Shown here: positions 1 to 12,735 of the stretch, one piece after another
Numbering within the stretch: the first letter of the stretch is position 1
Layout: the number at the start of each line of letters is the position of its first letter
Source of the DNA: Pyrrhoderma lamaoense
Lineage: Eukaryota > Basidiomycota > Agaricomycetes > Hymenochaetales > Hymenochaetaceae
Reading direction: 5' to 3'
Assembly: GCA_002794735.1 (NCBI GenBank)
Contig: NBAZ01000008.1
Location: forward strand, 1,364,001 to 1,428,000
DNA: 64,000 nt
Program-made: the position numbers and the translations under genes
The notes under the pieces: generated by a model
Databases searched by the model: none
The model's input: only the letters and a program-made list of their open reading frames with translations
Told to the model about the DNA's origin: nothing

Positions 1-1884
1 GTCGAGACGTGCCTCGTTACAATTGCAATTGAATTTACACCCTCCGTCGCCTGTCCCATCTTTCACTGGTCTAGCAGTCGCCAACTCGCGTTCTCCGTCA
101 CCGCACAACAGGAATAGTAGCAGGTTTGGGGGACAATGGGCGGCTTCTTCCTCTTCCTCTTCCTCCTCTTCGCCGCAGAGGCAACAGCGGGCGATGCTTC
201 ACCCTTTGACTACTACCGGGTTCGGGAACGGGACGGGTACACCACGCAGATCGGTATCCCTCAACGTCTCACCCTCGCTCGGTCCTACTCCTTCACCATA
301 CTCGTCTAGACGAGCTTCGTTGAACTTGAACGCGAACATGAACGCAAACTATAATAATAGGGATAGGAGCAGGAGCACGACGCCCTCGCCTCTCTTCCTG
401 ACTCCAAACTTGTACTCCTCGAGCGCCTTACCCGTCTTGCCCTCCCGAGCAGGGTCGTCCGAGGGTGGACACTCTTCGTCTGGTGGCCATGAACGTTTGC
501 TGGGCGGCGGCAGCACTAGCGGTGCTATGATGGGAGGCTCGATGGGGTTGGTAGAAGAGCCTGAAGAAGTAGGAGGAGCGATGGTCGGGGCGATGTCTTG
601 CTCTGCGCCTGCTGAGGAAGCTAGCCCGTTAAGAACAGCCTTGTTACTCGACGCCCGCGGGTCGGGTGTTGGTGTAGATGGAAGACGAAGGGCGAGGACG
701 CCTGACCCTGTGGCTGTTAGCGCTGCTTTACTCTCACATACCAATCCTGCTACTTCTTCTTCTGCACGCGTGGATGGAGGGAGAGGCCTCGGCAGAGGTC
801 TTGGTCTCGGTGCTGGTGCGTTGATGAGGAAGAAAAAAGACTGGACTGAGTTTAGGGGGAAGAACGTTATTATGACTTGCCTGTTATGAGGGGTGGTGAG
901 GACGAATATGAGCAGCGGGATGTCGAAGAGGATGATGGTGATGATGATGATAGATTTGGTTTGGGGAGAGGAAGAGGAGGAAGGAGAAGGAGAAGAGAGG
1001 GTGCAGGAGGGGAAGTAGTCGATTTGTCTTCGAGAAGTGGAAGTCGGAGAGCTTCTTCGGTACGCCCTGGACATGATAGTGAGACGGCTACGGCTGCTGC
1101 GATCACGGCTGGTCTGGCGGGATTGGGCCTTGAGCTCGGAGAACCCGCTACGTATTTCGGAAGAGGAGGCCAGTATGTATCGTATGCAGACGATACTGAC
1201 GATGGTGACGAAGATGATGATGAGGAGGAGGAGGAGGATGGTGATGAAGAGGAGGAAGAGGGGGTTGGGATGGGAAGGAGGAGCCGGAGCCAGAGTCGAA
1301 GTCAGAGTAGGAGTCATAGTAGGATGAAGATGCGGGGTACCAACGCCAACGCCAACGGAGGCGGTGTGATGAAGAAGAGAAGGAAAGGTGGCTCGTCCTC
1401 CTTGTTCGGTACGTTGTTCTCCTTCTCGAGAAGGAAAGAGAGAGTCGGAGTCGGGAGGGAGGACGAGGTCGGCGACGATGACCATCACCCATACGAATAT
1501 CAGAGCCAGTACCGGTATCCAAGCCAGTATCAGTATCCATACCAGAACCAGACATACGAACGTGAAGAGTTCGAGAGAGAAGACGAAGAAGAAGAAGGAG
1601 AGAGAGTCCCGAGGTGTGCTTCCTTCGGACTCGGTTTTCTTGGGTTTGGCGGTGGGAAGAAGTCGTTGACGACGACGTCTATGTCTATGTCTAGGTCTGT
1701 ACGGAAGGATACTGCGAACACGAATGCGATGAGGATGAGGACGAGTTATTCGGGTGGTGGTATGGGCGGGGGAGAGAAGATGATGAGAGATGTAAAGTGG
1801 GGTGTGAGAGCTCGGTGGGCGGCTGTCAAGCTCCGTGTCAGGTTAGGGGCGTTTAGAGCCCGGAGACGCGTTGGGCTGGTGTGA
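1..1884 (+). CDS. low-complexity Ser/Arg/Asp-rich protein, 5'-truncated
   Basis: No family recognised. The frame is already open at base 1, so the start lies outside the window. The first part is rich in Ser, Pro, Asn and Arg, with repeated SRRASL-like and SPSP elements that could be phosphorylation sites. The second part has acidic runs (DDGDDDD, DDDEEEEED), Arg-rich stretches and a Tyr/Gln-rich patch (residues encoded near 1490-1550), and ends RRRVGLV. The two parts lie in different frames. They join without loss if one G is added to the GGGGG run at 855-859, giving FRGEERYYDLPVMRGG across the joint. No GT-AG intron I tried fits the phases as well. Probably an intrinsically disordered protein; no enzyme or membrane segment is visible. 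Large antisense open frames here reflect the GC-rich repetitive codons. Confidence 0.55.
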
Positions 1885-3600
1885 TTCTCTCTACATGTAT
1901 GCGATTCTGTGTGGGGAGAAGAAACAATGATCGAGAAAGAGTTGGGATATTGGGGAGGGCTATGGAAATGGATCGCACTGAAACGAAGTCTTTGGAGAGA
2001 TCGACCACTCCTCTTACCCTTACCTGCGCTTTGACTACCCTGGTCTACTTGTCTTGTGTCCTATGTCCTGTCTTTGGAGGGTTCTCGAAAGGAAAGAACA
2101 TTATATGAACAAGGAAGAAGGATGAAAAGAAGGAAGGAAAGAGAGGTAGTAACCGACCTTTTCTTACACCCCCCCCCCAACCGGCGGTGGGTAGGGCGGC
2201 GACGGTTCCCTCTTTTGGTTTCCTAATCCTCCATCCTTCCACATCGAGATCACTTCCGGACTTTGGGAGGACGTGGTACCTCTGACCCAATCCTCTCCCT
2301 TTATCTCTTGCCCCGTTTTTTCTTGATAAACTCAATGAAGAATAATGTTTTGCTTTCGGTTTCGCCTTCTGACGTTCTGATAAAAATGAATGGAGGAGAG
2401 AGATATGGGATGTTTTTGTTTGTTTTTCAAATTCATCAACTACACATGCTCCCTTTTTTCCCTCTTTACTTTTTTTTTTTCTTTCCTCTTTTATTTTTGT
2501 TGATCTCACATCTCACATGCAAACATTCTCGTTCCCGTCCCGTTTTTTTTCGAAGCAATACTATCGGCATTTTTCTTTTCCAACATGTTCTCGTGCAATG
2601 TTTTGGTTTTTTGGTTCTTGCGCTCTCTCTCTCTCTGTCTGTCCCTCTCTGCCCTCCAACTTCCCTACTTTTTTTTGCAATTTTCTCTCGATATATGTTT
2701 CCTTGCTTTCCTTTATTTTCACGATTATGACTATATGAATGACGTTAACGAAACCTCATGACGACTTTGACCAACTATCTCTTTTTTTTACTCCTTACTT
2801 TTTTCTGATGACAATTGACGAACTTGATTATGAGGGAAAGGGGAAGGGCTCTCTCTCTACCGCGCATTGTCTACACAGCTCCCTTTGCAACATCTTTTTT
2901 ACCCCCCCCCCTGCTTGCATGCTCTTTTCTCGTGATCAGTTTGTTACTTTTGTCCGGGGTTTTTTTTTTTTACAAAACCCTTTTGTACATGCCACCTTTT
3001 TGTTTTCCTCTTTTTCCATTGTTCATATACATCATGTATACATCTCAATTCTTTTTTTTTATATAACGAAGTTGTTTGCGTTTTGCGTTTTGCGTTTCTT
3101 GGAATTCCTTATTATCACTCTCCATAACGCACAACTTACACCACTTTCTCCACATCTCTCTCTCTCTCTCTCGCACACGCACACTCACACACAAACACAC
3201 ACATTCCGTTCCGGTTTTGTTCTTGCTTTCATGCCGTTTCTTTTTTTTTTTTTTTTGCTCTGTTTGCTATTTTTCTTTTCTCATTGTAACATAGGACTTT
3301 TTTTCCCCTCCCCCCTCTTCAACTCGGAACAGTTTTCAATTATTTTTTTTTCTCTCGTACATACAAATGGTGTATATATATCCCCCTACTCATCGCCATC
3401 GTCACCCACTGCCCATTACAGACACACACTCTCATATAACATACATATATATATACATATATATATACATGCATACAACCATTAAATTTACATGTACATG
3501 TACACGCGCGGATCCCCTCCATCTTTTGTTTGAAGTCAAAGATAAAAAAAATTGGATGTATATAGTGTAATATATCATATCATATCGTTTGCATTATCAG

Positions 3601-3636
<36 letters not shown>
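3601..3636. repeat. (AC)n(AT)n compound microsatellite
   Basis: A perfect AC dinucleotide array passes directly into an AT array. Two shorter TATATA blocks lie just upstream at about 3442-3468. Confidence 0.9.
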
Positions 3637-4052
3637 GTATATGGGGGCGACGAAAGCATGTCAACGACATTTGAGGATTATTTGCTGTTTCTTACTCTGT
3701 ATCGAGTGTATAACTGTATTCTGTGTAAGATCAACAAGCTAAAACTATACGACAAGTAACAACTTTTATTGTTTTTTTAAGTGGGTGGTGGTGGTGGGGT
3801 AGGGCAGGGGGGCTGAGGTATTTTTGGATATGTAAGATGAAAAGTGAGATTCCATGTAAAAAAAAAAAACAGTGTATTTAGGTTAATAAACTCAAAAGTG
3901 CTAAATGGAGAGTAAAAAAAAACTATATGTATGGATGCGCCTTTGTGTTTATTATTGTTAGTACCTCAAATACGCTGAACACTTCAAGAAATTGATTAGT
4001 GATTGGTGTTTGACGGGGGAGGAGAGGGAGGATTAGTCAAAGTCAAAGACTT

Positions 4053-4080
4053 GATGTGTGATGTGTGATGTGTGATGTGT
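4053..4080. repeat. (GATGTGT)4 tandem repeat
   Basis: Four exact copies of the 7-mer GATGTGT in a row. Confidence 0.9.
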
Positions 4081-4411
4081 AAGTAAATTAAATTAAGGAG
4101 AGAAGATCCTCTCGAACGTTCTCCCTCCTCTCTCGCCGTCTATCTCTATCTCTATCTCTCCGGTCTTTCTACGTATTACTAACATCGAAGAACGAGAGAA
4201 AGAGAAAGAAAAAAATTGTCTTTTTTTTCCAAGGGTGGTACTAAAGCTCTAAACTCTAAGCTCTAAGACGACGGGGAGGGGGGGGGTATGTATGTATGTA
4301 GGTATCGGTATCGGTATGGATTTCTTGTTGTTGTTGTAAAGACGACTCTAGATTATTCTTATTCCATTTTGATGATTTGATGAATGGATGAATGAGTGTA
4401 TGTGACTCCGA

Positions 4412-4462
4412 GACTAAGGACTAAGGACTAAGGACTAAGAACTAAGAACTAAGACTAAGACT
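4412..4462. repeat. GACTAAG/AACTAAG tandem repeat
   Basis: About seven copies of a 6-7-mer built on ACTAAG, the first ones GGACTAA and the later ones AACTAAG, ending just before a C12 run. The phase drifts, as expected of replication slippage. Confidence 0.85.
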
Positions 4463-6419
4463 GGACACCCCCCCCCCCCCTCCCTCCTCCCCAATTTTCC
4501 GAGAAGAACGGAACTCGGAAGTTTCGAGTTTCTTTAAGGTATTATATATACCTCGTTATTAGATCTTAGAAGTTACCAACCAATATCACCAGAACTTTGA
4601 GGAGACTTGGATAATAATTACTTTTGAGAGATGGAGATGGAGATGTAAGACCTAAAAGGGGGGCGTGGGGCGTGGGGGGTTCCGACCGAAAGAGAAAAAC
4701 CGGGAGTAGAAGGGAGTGGAAGGAAAGAGAAAAGAGAAAGGAGAGAAGAATTTAGATTTGTGATTTAAGATTAATAAATTGATGGATAAATACGACGAGG
4801 AATTGGTAATAATAAAGTTAGGTCAGGTCTTATAAATTTTTTAAGAAAAAGTAGGTTGATAAATGATAGGAATGGGTCGATTTGGTTATGTAGAAATAAG
4901 ATATGTTTAAATTGTTTATTGGTTATGGTTATTGGGTTGGATGTTCTACGTTACGAAAATTCGAAATCGATAGAAATTGGTCTTAGAACTAGAACTAACA
5001 AACCAACTAACAAACTAACTAACTAACTAGGGGTACGAAAAACAAATTGAGGTGGTTTTTATACTGCCTTTGTTTAATAGCACTAATACTGATACTGATA
5101 ACTGTTAGTGATACTGTTAGTGATACGAAAACACAGTTGCACAGTTTCTAGTTTCTAGATATAAAACACACGAACGAATAACCAAAAGTTCTTCAACCCC
5201 CTTCCCTCCCTCGAATCGAAATCCAAGAGAATAAAGAGCCCAAAAGAAGTAAGGAGAGGGATATTACATTTTTATCATACTCGGGGAGGAGGGGGTTATT
5301 TATTCCACATTTTACAATTAACATGTAAACAATCTCTTCGGGGTCCCCTCCATCTCTCTCCCCCCCCCACTCCCACTCCTACAACTCGCTCACTCCGTTC
5401 TGGTTTTTTTCTTTTTCCCCCAGTTTTATCATTCACCATTAAAAATTAAAACCATCTAAAGGAGACCGATGACGATGTCTATGAGACATGACATATGGGT
5501 CTTTCTTTCTAAGTTTCTTTCTTTTTTTGAAACACAGATAAATGTAACGTATATATATACGACTTCATTATAATCCCCATCGTGATTATACTATTTACCA
5601 TTTACCAATCTTTATTTACATTCCCCCCGCCCCCACACACACCACACACACACCACCACCCTGATCGACCAAAGACAGAAAGAACGAAATCGAAATCGAA
5701 AACACAGTAAAACACGAAAACACGAAAAAAGAGAGAGAGAGAGAGAGGGTCAGTAGTAATACAAGATTAACAAGATTAACAAGATGAACAATTAAACAAA
5801 ACAAGAAAAAAGGAAGATGGGGACGAGGAAACAGATGCTTTTGAGTATGACATCAAGATGTATGTCGTGAGTCGAGGGAGGGGGGAGGAGAGGAGAGGAG
5901 GGAAGAGAGAAAGAGCGGGAAAAAAACAAGAACAAGTAAAAGTTGAAACAGTAAGAAGAAAACTTTGTTATGTATGTAAGTATGTATGTCGATATATATA
6001 TATATATATCGTTTCGTGAAATAAAGGCGTGTCACATTACCAATGCAAGAGTGAAAAGAAGAAGAAAAAAGAAAGAGGAGGATTAAAAAAGGGGGTTAGG
6101 ATTTTTTTTTTGGTGACGAGGTGACGATGGACGATAGCCTAGATGAAAAAAGGGATAATTCTCTAGATGCAAGAAGTTAAGAAAAAAAAGTTCGGGAGTT
6201 CGGGGACGTATATATATATACATTTGAGGAAGAGTTGTTGCGAAAGTCGAAAGCAAGAAGTCGAAAGCGATAGTAGAGGAAGGAAGATATTGGAGGAAAA
6301 AAAACATAAGAATCCCATCGTTAAAATCGTGTTATCTGCTTTAGAAAAGAAAGAGAAAAGAAAAGAAAAAGAAAAATTCACGTTAGATTTTTTTTCATTT
6401 TGACGATTATCATTAAGAA

Positions 6420-8059
6420 CTAAGCATACAATTTTTTACTTGGTCCGAGAGTAGGCCTACTACGCGCCTCTAAAGGGATGTCAATATCCGTAAGTGAGAT
6501 AGTTCCCGGTACTTGGCTCTGGAATAAAAATCGTCGTAAGCAACGAGGGGGGGGGGGGGGTTGGAAGGTAGGTCGGTTGGTCCAAACTCACGTTTGTCGA
6601 GGTACTAGGACCGGTGACGAAGAATGGCACAGAGAAGTTGTCGCCGGCGGCAGGGTTCCCGTCAAGCATGCCTTGTAACGATTTCCTAGAATTAAGTCTT
6701 GGATACAAGAACAGTTCGAGTTCGTTAAAGAAAGGTCCAACACGGAAGGACAACCAAGAAACTTACGAGACAAGCATCGAGTTGAAATAAACTGTTGGAA
6801 GAGAAGCAATCAAAGCGCCAATTGATTCACTCCAGTCTAACACGCATAAAATCTAACCCACTCACGTTTCGGAAGAGTGACGATCGTCCAGTGTATATTA
6901 GAGAATTAGGAACGGCAATAGCAAAACAAAGCGTCAAGACCTCGCATATCCCACAAACAGCACCGGTGCTAAACGTATAAAAGATCACACGTTCAATCAC
7001 ACTGTCCGTCGTCTCGAAGCCTTCTCCGTGACTACGCAAGAGCACATAAATCATGGCACCTGCTATAGTAAGATCTGCAACGGCGCTGACAACACCAACG
7101 CTGATAGACAGACTCGTGATGCTCTCCAACTCGGCGAACGTCGTGGCAGATATCGCTTCTGAGAAGTAAGTGATGAAAAGCGCGAATTGGGAGGCGGCGA
7201 GGATGACGCAGGTTGTGGTTAGGAGTGTATTCTCGCCGCTGACTTTTAAATAGACCCCTTTTGTGTTAGAGATGCCCAGTGATAGATGGAGAGTGAAGAT
7301 AACTTACGGACGTATATCCTTCGGATGTAGAAAGACTGAACCAAGATACATATGATTGCACTGACGATATTACCGAAAACCAATATTCTGTTTTATTCGT
7401 AGAGAATATGAATGAGACTTCAGAAGCACCCAATGTGGGATGATACGCACTTGCTGGTTGCGTAGGTGATATTTGACAATGCAGAGGTGTCCCCGAAATT
7501 AGATACGAGGACCCTATAAGTCGGTGCGATGACGAGTATCTGATGTACCGTGTCCAGAAGCCATAACACGACCACGAAGAGTTTATGTGATAGCCTGTCT
7601 GTCCAGTAGCCCTGTATATATGTACATATGAGCTGGGTTGTGAGAAATGGGGGGGTAGACGTTACGGTTGGGAAGGGAGAATTGCTCACGTTGAAGTAAA
7701 AGTATCCTTGGACGACGCCTGCGCCCCATAAACTGGCCATAACACCGGTAAGCTTTCCGTTCCATGACGTCTAACAAGGCTTACCCTGTGGTTAAGCTAG
7801 ACGAGACCAAATTTAAAAAAAAATTAGTTAGATCAGTCTCGAGTTGAAGAACTGTTTTTGCGGAAAAGACGGGAAGTATATAAAAAAACGTACAGGACAA
7901 AGATAAAGAAAGCGCCCCACTGGAAAGTCGTAAAGAAAGTACTTGTGAGCCTTCCACATGATCTATCTCCATACTCCCCCTCCTCCTCCTCTTGGCGTAC
8001 AAATTACAACTTAATAAACTTACATTTAACGTCAAGTCCACTTTTTCAGTCTCACTCAT
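6420..8059 (-). CDS. DUF6534-type multi-pass membrane protein (divergent copy)
   Basis: Membrane protein of the agaricomycete DUF6534 type; biological role unknown. Exons I can join, in order: 7690-7752 (LTGVMASLWGAGVVQGYFYFN), 7451-7611 (GYWTDRLSHKLFVVVLWLLD, HQILV), 7308-7387 (ILVFGNIVSAIICILVQSFY, IRRIYV) and one ending at 7242 (LSGENTLL, then SITSLSISVGVVSAVADLTI). After these come two short exons giving YFNSMLVSLNSRKSLQG, the C-terminal hallmark, and a last exon 6420-6518 ending KKLYA. Introns are GT-AG, 65-78 nt. Seven hydrophobic segments are plausible. The N-terminus is not settled: an ATG at 8059 gives MSETEKVDLTLN before a good donor, but the next one or two mini-exons (WGAFFIFV, LNHR) do not join in phase for me. 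It lacks the acidic tail of the other three copies. Confidence 0.75.
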
Positions 8060-10718
8060 ACCATACGATGACGCGAGAGAACAGAGGGGGGAAGAAAACC
8101 AAGATAGTTGAAGGAGAGGGAAAAAACACGGACGAAAGTCTGAATACAATATAACAATCGGTGGCTAATTCCGGTAAACCCTATTGATCCGGCTCTCATT
8201 TTCCATCAAAACCTTCTATTCTAGATTTTCTTTTTCTAGTCTCCACGAGGATAAGAAGTGAAGACATCAATTTTTTTTTCACTTGACTTTGGTTCCGGGT
8301 GAAAGTCAACCAGTTGATGAAAAGTAAAGGAAAAGAAACAGGGATCAAAAATTCAGGAAAGGAGGGAGGACTTGTGTAGGGGGTGCTTCATAAAACCAAC
8401 TACGAAAAAATCATCCTGCAAATGCACGATAACGGAGTTACTAATTTGAAGCGTTGAGTTAGGGACCGTATTAAGGATAAGCCCCGTTCGAAGAAGAAGA
8501 AAATAAATCAGAACAAGAAGTTCGCGATGTCGAAGCCCCCGACGCTTGTCATCCGCTGAGTTGCACTAGTGTTACTAAGTGGTTACAAGCGTTACATTAT
8601 CGCAATGGACGTGACAACCGCTGATATGACTCCAGACTAAGACTTGTGGGGTTTACTATGTGCCACACACAGGAGGATTCCCCTGCATCGTTACGGGAAC
8701 GGGGGGAGGGAGCTCCACAATGATCGTCTGGGGGAGTGAACGTTGACTCGCATTGTGTAAGTTCAAAGTTACGTGAAGTCGATTCGTTTCTTTTAATCTC
8801 TACACATACATCGGTAACATCCAAAGGGTTAACTCATCATCATCATCATCCATGACTGGAACGTCATGACTTCGCTCACGTGTGATGTAATGTGAGTAAC
8901 CAGAGGCCTAGAAAGTGTGACATCATCATCATCTATATATATTCCATAACACAAAGGTCTATTTCTAGTTCACTTCTCTAATAACAAGTTGTTTGGAGCG
9001 ATGGGATAAGTTAGCTACGACCTCGACTAGTCTAGTAGCAATAGTAGCACATTCTAGATTCACGACCGGGTAACGTTCTAGAGGATGTTGGTGTCCAGTT
9101 AGCCCGATCGAGCGTATCCTATCCATATATCATCCCCCAACTTGGAACTTGGAACTTCATCTCCACCCAAATCCGGTCACTGATTCTCCGGTAACTTTAC
9201 CAAGCGTGAATTCCTAATTTGGGTTACTGGAACCACACATACCCCAACTACGGAGCACACGAGTTGGGAATGGGCTTCCACAACGGACTTTCATAGTTAG
9301 CAACATTATCATTTATGTACATGTACTTATAGAAATGTCTCATGAAATGTCCAGAAAATGACATATGGTATAACGTGGATGGCCTCTATGTGACCTTTTC
9401 ACAAGACTTTAATGGACGCCTCTCAGATGACCTCGGATGATGAGTGATGTGTACTTAACTTATATAGTACACAATTCCTCATATATCTTATAACTAATAA
9501 CTGACATTGCCCATGGTAGTGTGACGAAACTCCCCGTGGTCAGGAAAAAGAAGAAGTATTTTTAATGTTACCTATTTTCTAATCCAGAGATAGTCTCTCA
9601 TCGGGCCATGGGGATGGAACAGGCTCTCTGTTATCCGTTCCTTTCGTCCGATCGTAGATAATCTACATCGGAGGGGGGGTGGACTTTTGTCTATATCTAG
9701 ACCTCGGAGATACAGTGACCTGTTTGAGAAAGGGCCTTTGAACGCGTGGATCTGCAATTCATAGGAAGAACGAGAATGCCTCCATCGTAACTTCTGATCA
9801 GTATACTTCAAAAAGGTGCTTTTGAGTAAAAGAAAAAGAAGAGGCGTGGAGGGACGGTAGAATCGGGGAGGTAGGTAAGAGAAGAAGAACGAAGGATGGG
9901 ATATGAGATTTATCTGGATATAGAAGATGAGAGACTCACTACCAGTTTCTGTTCGGCATCTCTCAGCATGCGACTCTCTCTCTTGCCTTGCTTTGAAGGC
10001 GATTTAAACGCCGGAAGGGAAGATGGGGACCTCCGGACACCCTCGTGCTTCTCCGACTACCTCGGTGTGAGCAGACGAGCAGTTATATATGTATCCGTGT
10101 GTGTGTGTGTATGTATGAATTGTACATGTACACGAACCATATCCATGTCTATATTCCACAATGGGAAGTAGAAGTGATGAACGGAAGCAGACAGAACTCA
10201 CCTAACACTTCCGGTTATTGACCGTCTCGGAGAAAGAGACCTGTAAAAAGCTTGTTGAGAAAACTCAGAAGGTATTAACTACACCCGCACGACTCGGCAC
10301 TCCGTCTACTTTGCTCGTCCGACACGGTGTCGATCATCAGCAGCCACCAGCTGTAGCTTACTCCCCTGGCAAGTCATGAGGATCAGTCACAGTGCAAGTC
10401 GTTATATTAGTCATACATGACTACATAGGTTCTCATCCCCGCATTTGGTCTAGAGCCTCCGATGGTTTTCCCACGAATACAAGTTGAAACTCCGGGAACA
10501 TATCCTGACATCATCACGGCGCATCCGTTCCATCCCGTAGTACTAGCTAGTAGCATTTCACTCGAGATGCGGTTTCCCGAGAATGTGGTGGCTATCCGTA
10601 TCTGAATTATTACTTATGAATTTGTTTTGCTCTATCGTATCGAGTATAGTCACTTACTCGCTGCGTCGCTTACTCCTTCTCCCTTTTTACTTCCCCACTT
10701 TCTTGTTCTCTTACAGTC
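8060..10718. other. intergenic, no gene recognised
   Basis: Upstream region shared by the divergent DUF6534-type (-) and NmrA-like (+) genes. It contains ATC trinucleotide repeats near 8836 and 8922, TATATAT near 8934, a CACGTG E-box in GCTCACGTGTGATG near 8875, and a (GT)n block near 10098. Open frames of up to 91 codons (for example 9896-10171) look random. The stretch 10670-10718 is T/C-rich and ends in TTACAG two bases before the next start codon, so a 5'-UTR intron is possible. Confidence 0.4.
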
Positions 10719-12096
10719 ATGTCGTACACGACAAGTGCTATGTTAAGTCGAAGTCAATCCTCCGTTGCTATCTTTGGTGCAACCGGTGGACTAGGTATGC
10801 GCCATTACTATTTCTAGTTTCCCCCTTTTTGTTATTTCTGAACTTGTTACTTACAACATTTCTGTATATTTATTTTACTATCAGGACAAATAATCGCAGA
10901 GACATACTTGACGACTTTCAAGCCCTTTTTCTCTCGCGTACTCGTACTCACGAGGTCTACGACAACGCCTAAAGCTCAATCTCTAGCTGCTCTCGGCGCC
11001 GAAATCAAACAGACATCGTTTGACGAGGAAGAACTCTTGGAGTCTCTGAAGGGAATCGACATTGTTGTCAACGTACTTGGTTCGACGGACTTGTGTACCA
11101 AGAACGCTGTGGCGCAAGCGGCGGTGGGGCTCGTGCGGCTATTTACTTCCCTAGCGAATTCGGAATGTATGTGTCTCTTTTTTTTGTTTCGGGAGCTTTT
11201 TTTTTGATTGAATTTGTATTTGTAATGAATCCTTATCTTATACTCTCTTGAAATCATCAGTGACCATAGGATAAATGATTTCCCTGGATTCGACCATGTT
11301 GAGTGGGAGAAGAAACGTGAACATGTAAAGTTTGTGAATGAGCTGAAGGAGGAGAAGGGGGTAGATATGAAGGTTATCTCGGTATATTGTGGGCTGTTTC
11401 TTGAAAGTAGTCTCGTAGTAAGTCGGTATATAATTATATCGTGTTATCTGTTACTGACTTCAGACTCCAAGCCATACTGTAAGCACATAGAAAAAAAAAC
11501 GAATGAATGAAATGATTAACTCCTGAAACTGAACCCGAATTCATAGTCGGCTTCGACCACGAATCGCGAAAAGTGACAACCGTAGGGTCCGCTTCCGTTC
11601 GTTCGACTTACACGAGCAAGACCGACATCGCTCGATCAGTCGCTCAGCTTTCTATTCTTGCGATGTTATCGCCCGCAAGTCTCTCGGAGAACGTTCCTGA
11701 TCATGTCGCTATAGCCGGCAGCACGAAGAGTGCGAGAGAGGTTGCGGAACTTTTGGGGTATGAAGTTTGTGAGGAGGATCTTGGTAGTGCGAGGGAGGAA
11801 CTGAGACGGGCGCATGAGTCTGGATGTGTGGGGCCTCCTGTGAAGCATATTCGGTCAGCAGATAATCCTCTTTTCTTTTCTTTTTCTTCCTATGTCTCAT
11901 GTATGTGTGTGTGTGTGTGTGTTTCTAACTGACCCCCCCCCCCGTTTCTCTCTTCTATCCCAGGATCCTCATGGGAGAGGGTAAACTTGATTTTTCGAGC
12001 GAGAACGTGAACGAGCTCGTTAATCCACATCAACGACTTTGGCACTGGACCACGATCGAGAAGTTCGTTCAAGAGAAATGGGGTTTAAGACGTTAG
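10719..12096 (+). CDS. NmrA-like / isoflavone-reductase-like NAD(P)-binding protein
   Basis: Atypical short-chain dehydrogenase of the NmrA type, which binds NAD(P) and acts either as reductase or as redox sensor. Exons: 10719-10794, 10885 to about 11166, 11261-11406, 11464-11478 (15 nt), 11547-11853 and 11964-12096. The nucleotide-binding loop GATGGLG is split by intron 1. Further family landmarks are YFPSEFG, IDHRINDFPGFDHVEW, KPYFGFDH and YTSKTDIAR; the C-terminus is WGLRR. YFPSEFG is out of frame with what precedes it and is restored by adding one G to GGGG at 11126-11129 (AAVGARAAIYFPSEFG). The donor after LFLE (GTAGTC at 11407) is weak but is the only one I found that keeps phase through the 15-nt exon. 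Substrate unknown. Confidence 0.8.
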
Positions 12097-12112
12097 ACGT
12101 TAGACGTTAGAC
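12092..12112. repeat. (GTTAGAC)3 repeat containing the stop codon
   Basis: Three exact copies of GTTAGAC. The TAG at 12094-12096 in the first copy is the stop codon of the NmrA-like gene. Confidence 0.85.
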
Positions 12113-12735
12113 ATTCCCTTTTTCTTCTTCTCTCTTTTTTTTGCTTCTTCTGATCTTCTTTTCGTATATTTACCTATGATCGACGTATTTGTATATTTGA
12201 GTAATTATATTTTGTATCGGCTTATATCTGATCTTAATGAAGATAGATGATTTTGGGTTCGTTTTGGTCATTGCCTTCGATAAAATACTAAGACGCAGCA
12301 GGGTAGTGTTGATACGGTTCATGGGATGTCTTTTTTATTGTATCAAAGGGTCTAAGTCTTATCACTGTTTTATAATGGGGGGGGGGGGGAGGGTGTCAGG
12401 TTTGGGAGGTAGTGTGTGATATAGATGGATGTTCACTTAGAACAAGGATTCTTTCTGGAAGAAAGGTGGGATCGTAAGTGAGACGTTGAATCGTGTATTA
12501 TCTCCAGTGTACCTAAGCTCTTTGTAGTTTTAGCGATCAACGTTTTAGTCTGATTCTATATTTGTATCCGAATATTCTGTAATATACAACTCACACGAGT
12601 ATTATACACGTATATAGAAGAAATAGATGTGAGAGAGACGAGATGAGATATATGGAAATTCCTTATTGCAGATACATAGTTGTATAGTTGTATAGGGAAG
12701 CGATACAAGGCTCTATGGTTTTTTATCCATCGATT
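12097..12735. other. intergenic between convergent genes
   Basis: The 3' flanks of the NmrA-like gene (+) and the ferric reductase gene (-). T-rich just after the stop; G11 run near 12377; AT-rich elsewhere. No coding signal seen. Confidence 0.5.

Larger units (their letters stand above)
1885..6419. other. gene-free low-complexity region between convergent genes
   Basis: No convincing gene in 4.5 kb. Roughly 2100-3500 is dominated by T and C on the + strand (long T runs, CTCTCT tracts), and roughly 3800-6400 by A and G. Both flanking genes therefore have pyrimidine-rich DNA downstream of their coding strand. The region holds many homopolymers (C11 near 2167, G runs near 4273, C12 near 4468) and short tandem repeats annotated separately. 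Open frames here encode only Phe/Leu/Ser/His-rich shadow peptides of the T/C tracts. Confidence 0.6.

Noticed and set aside
349..1488. Long - strand open frame opposite the first gene
   Set aside because: It is the antisense shadow of GC-rich, repetitive Ser/Arg/Asp codons; the + strand frames continue to the window edge and read as one protein after a single-base repair.
2045..3570. Several open frames of 60-250 codons on both strands
   Set aside because: They translate T/C tracts into Phe/Leu/Ser/His-rich peptides with no domain, splice or start context.
6420..8059. Treating the DUF6534-type gene at 6420 as a fourth acidic-tail paralog
   Set aside because: Its last exon ends ISLTDIDIPLEARSRPTLGP-like sequence without the HV...DDDDSLP pattern, and its helices differ, so it is a separate subtype.
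9896..10171. 91-codon + strand ORF
   Set aside because: Ends in a (GT)n microsatellite and shows no protein-like conservation features.
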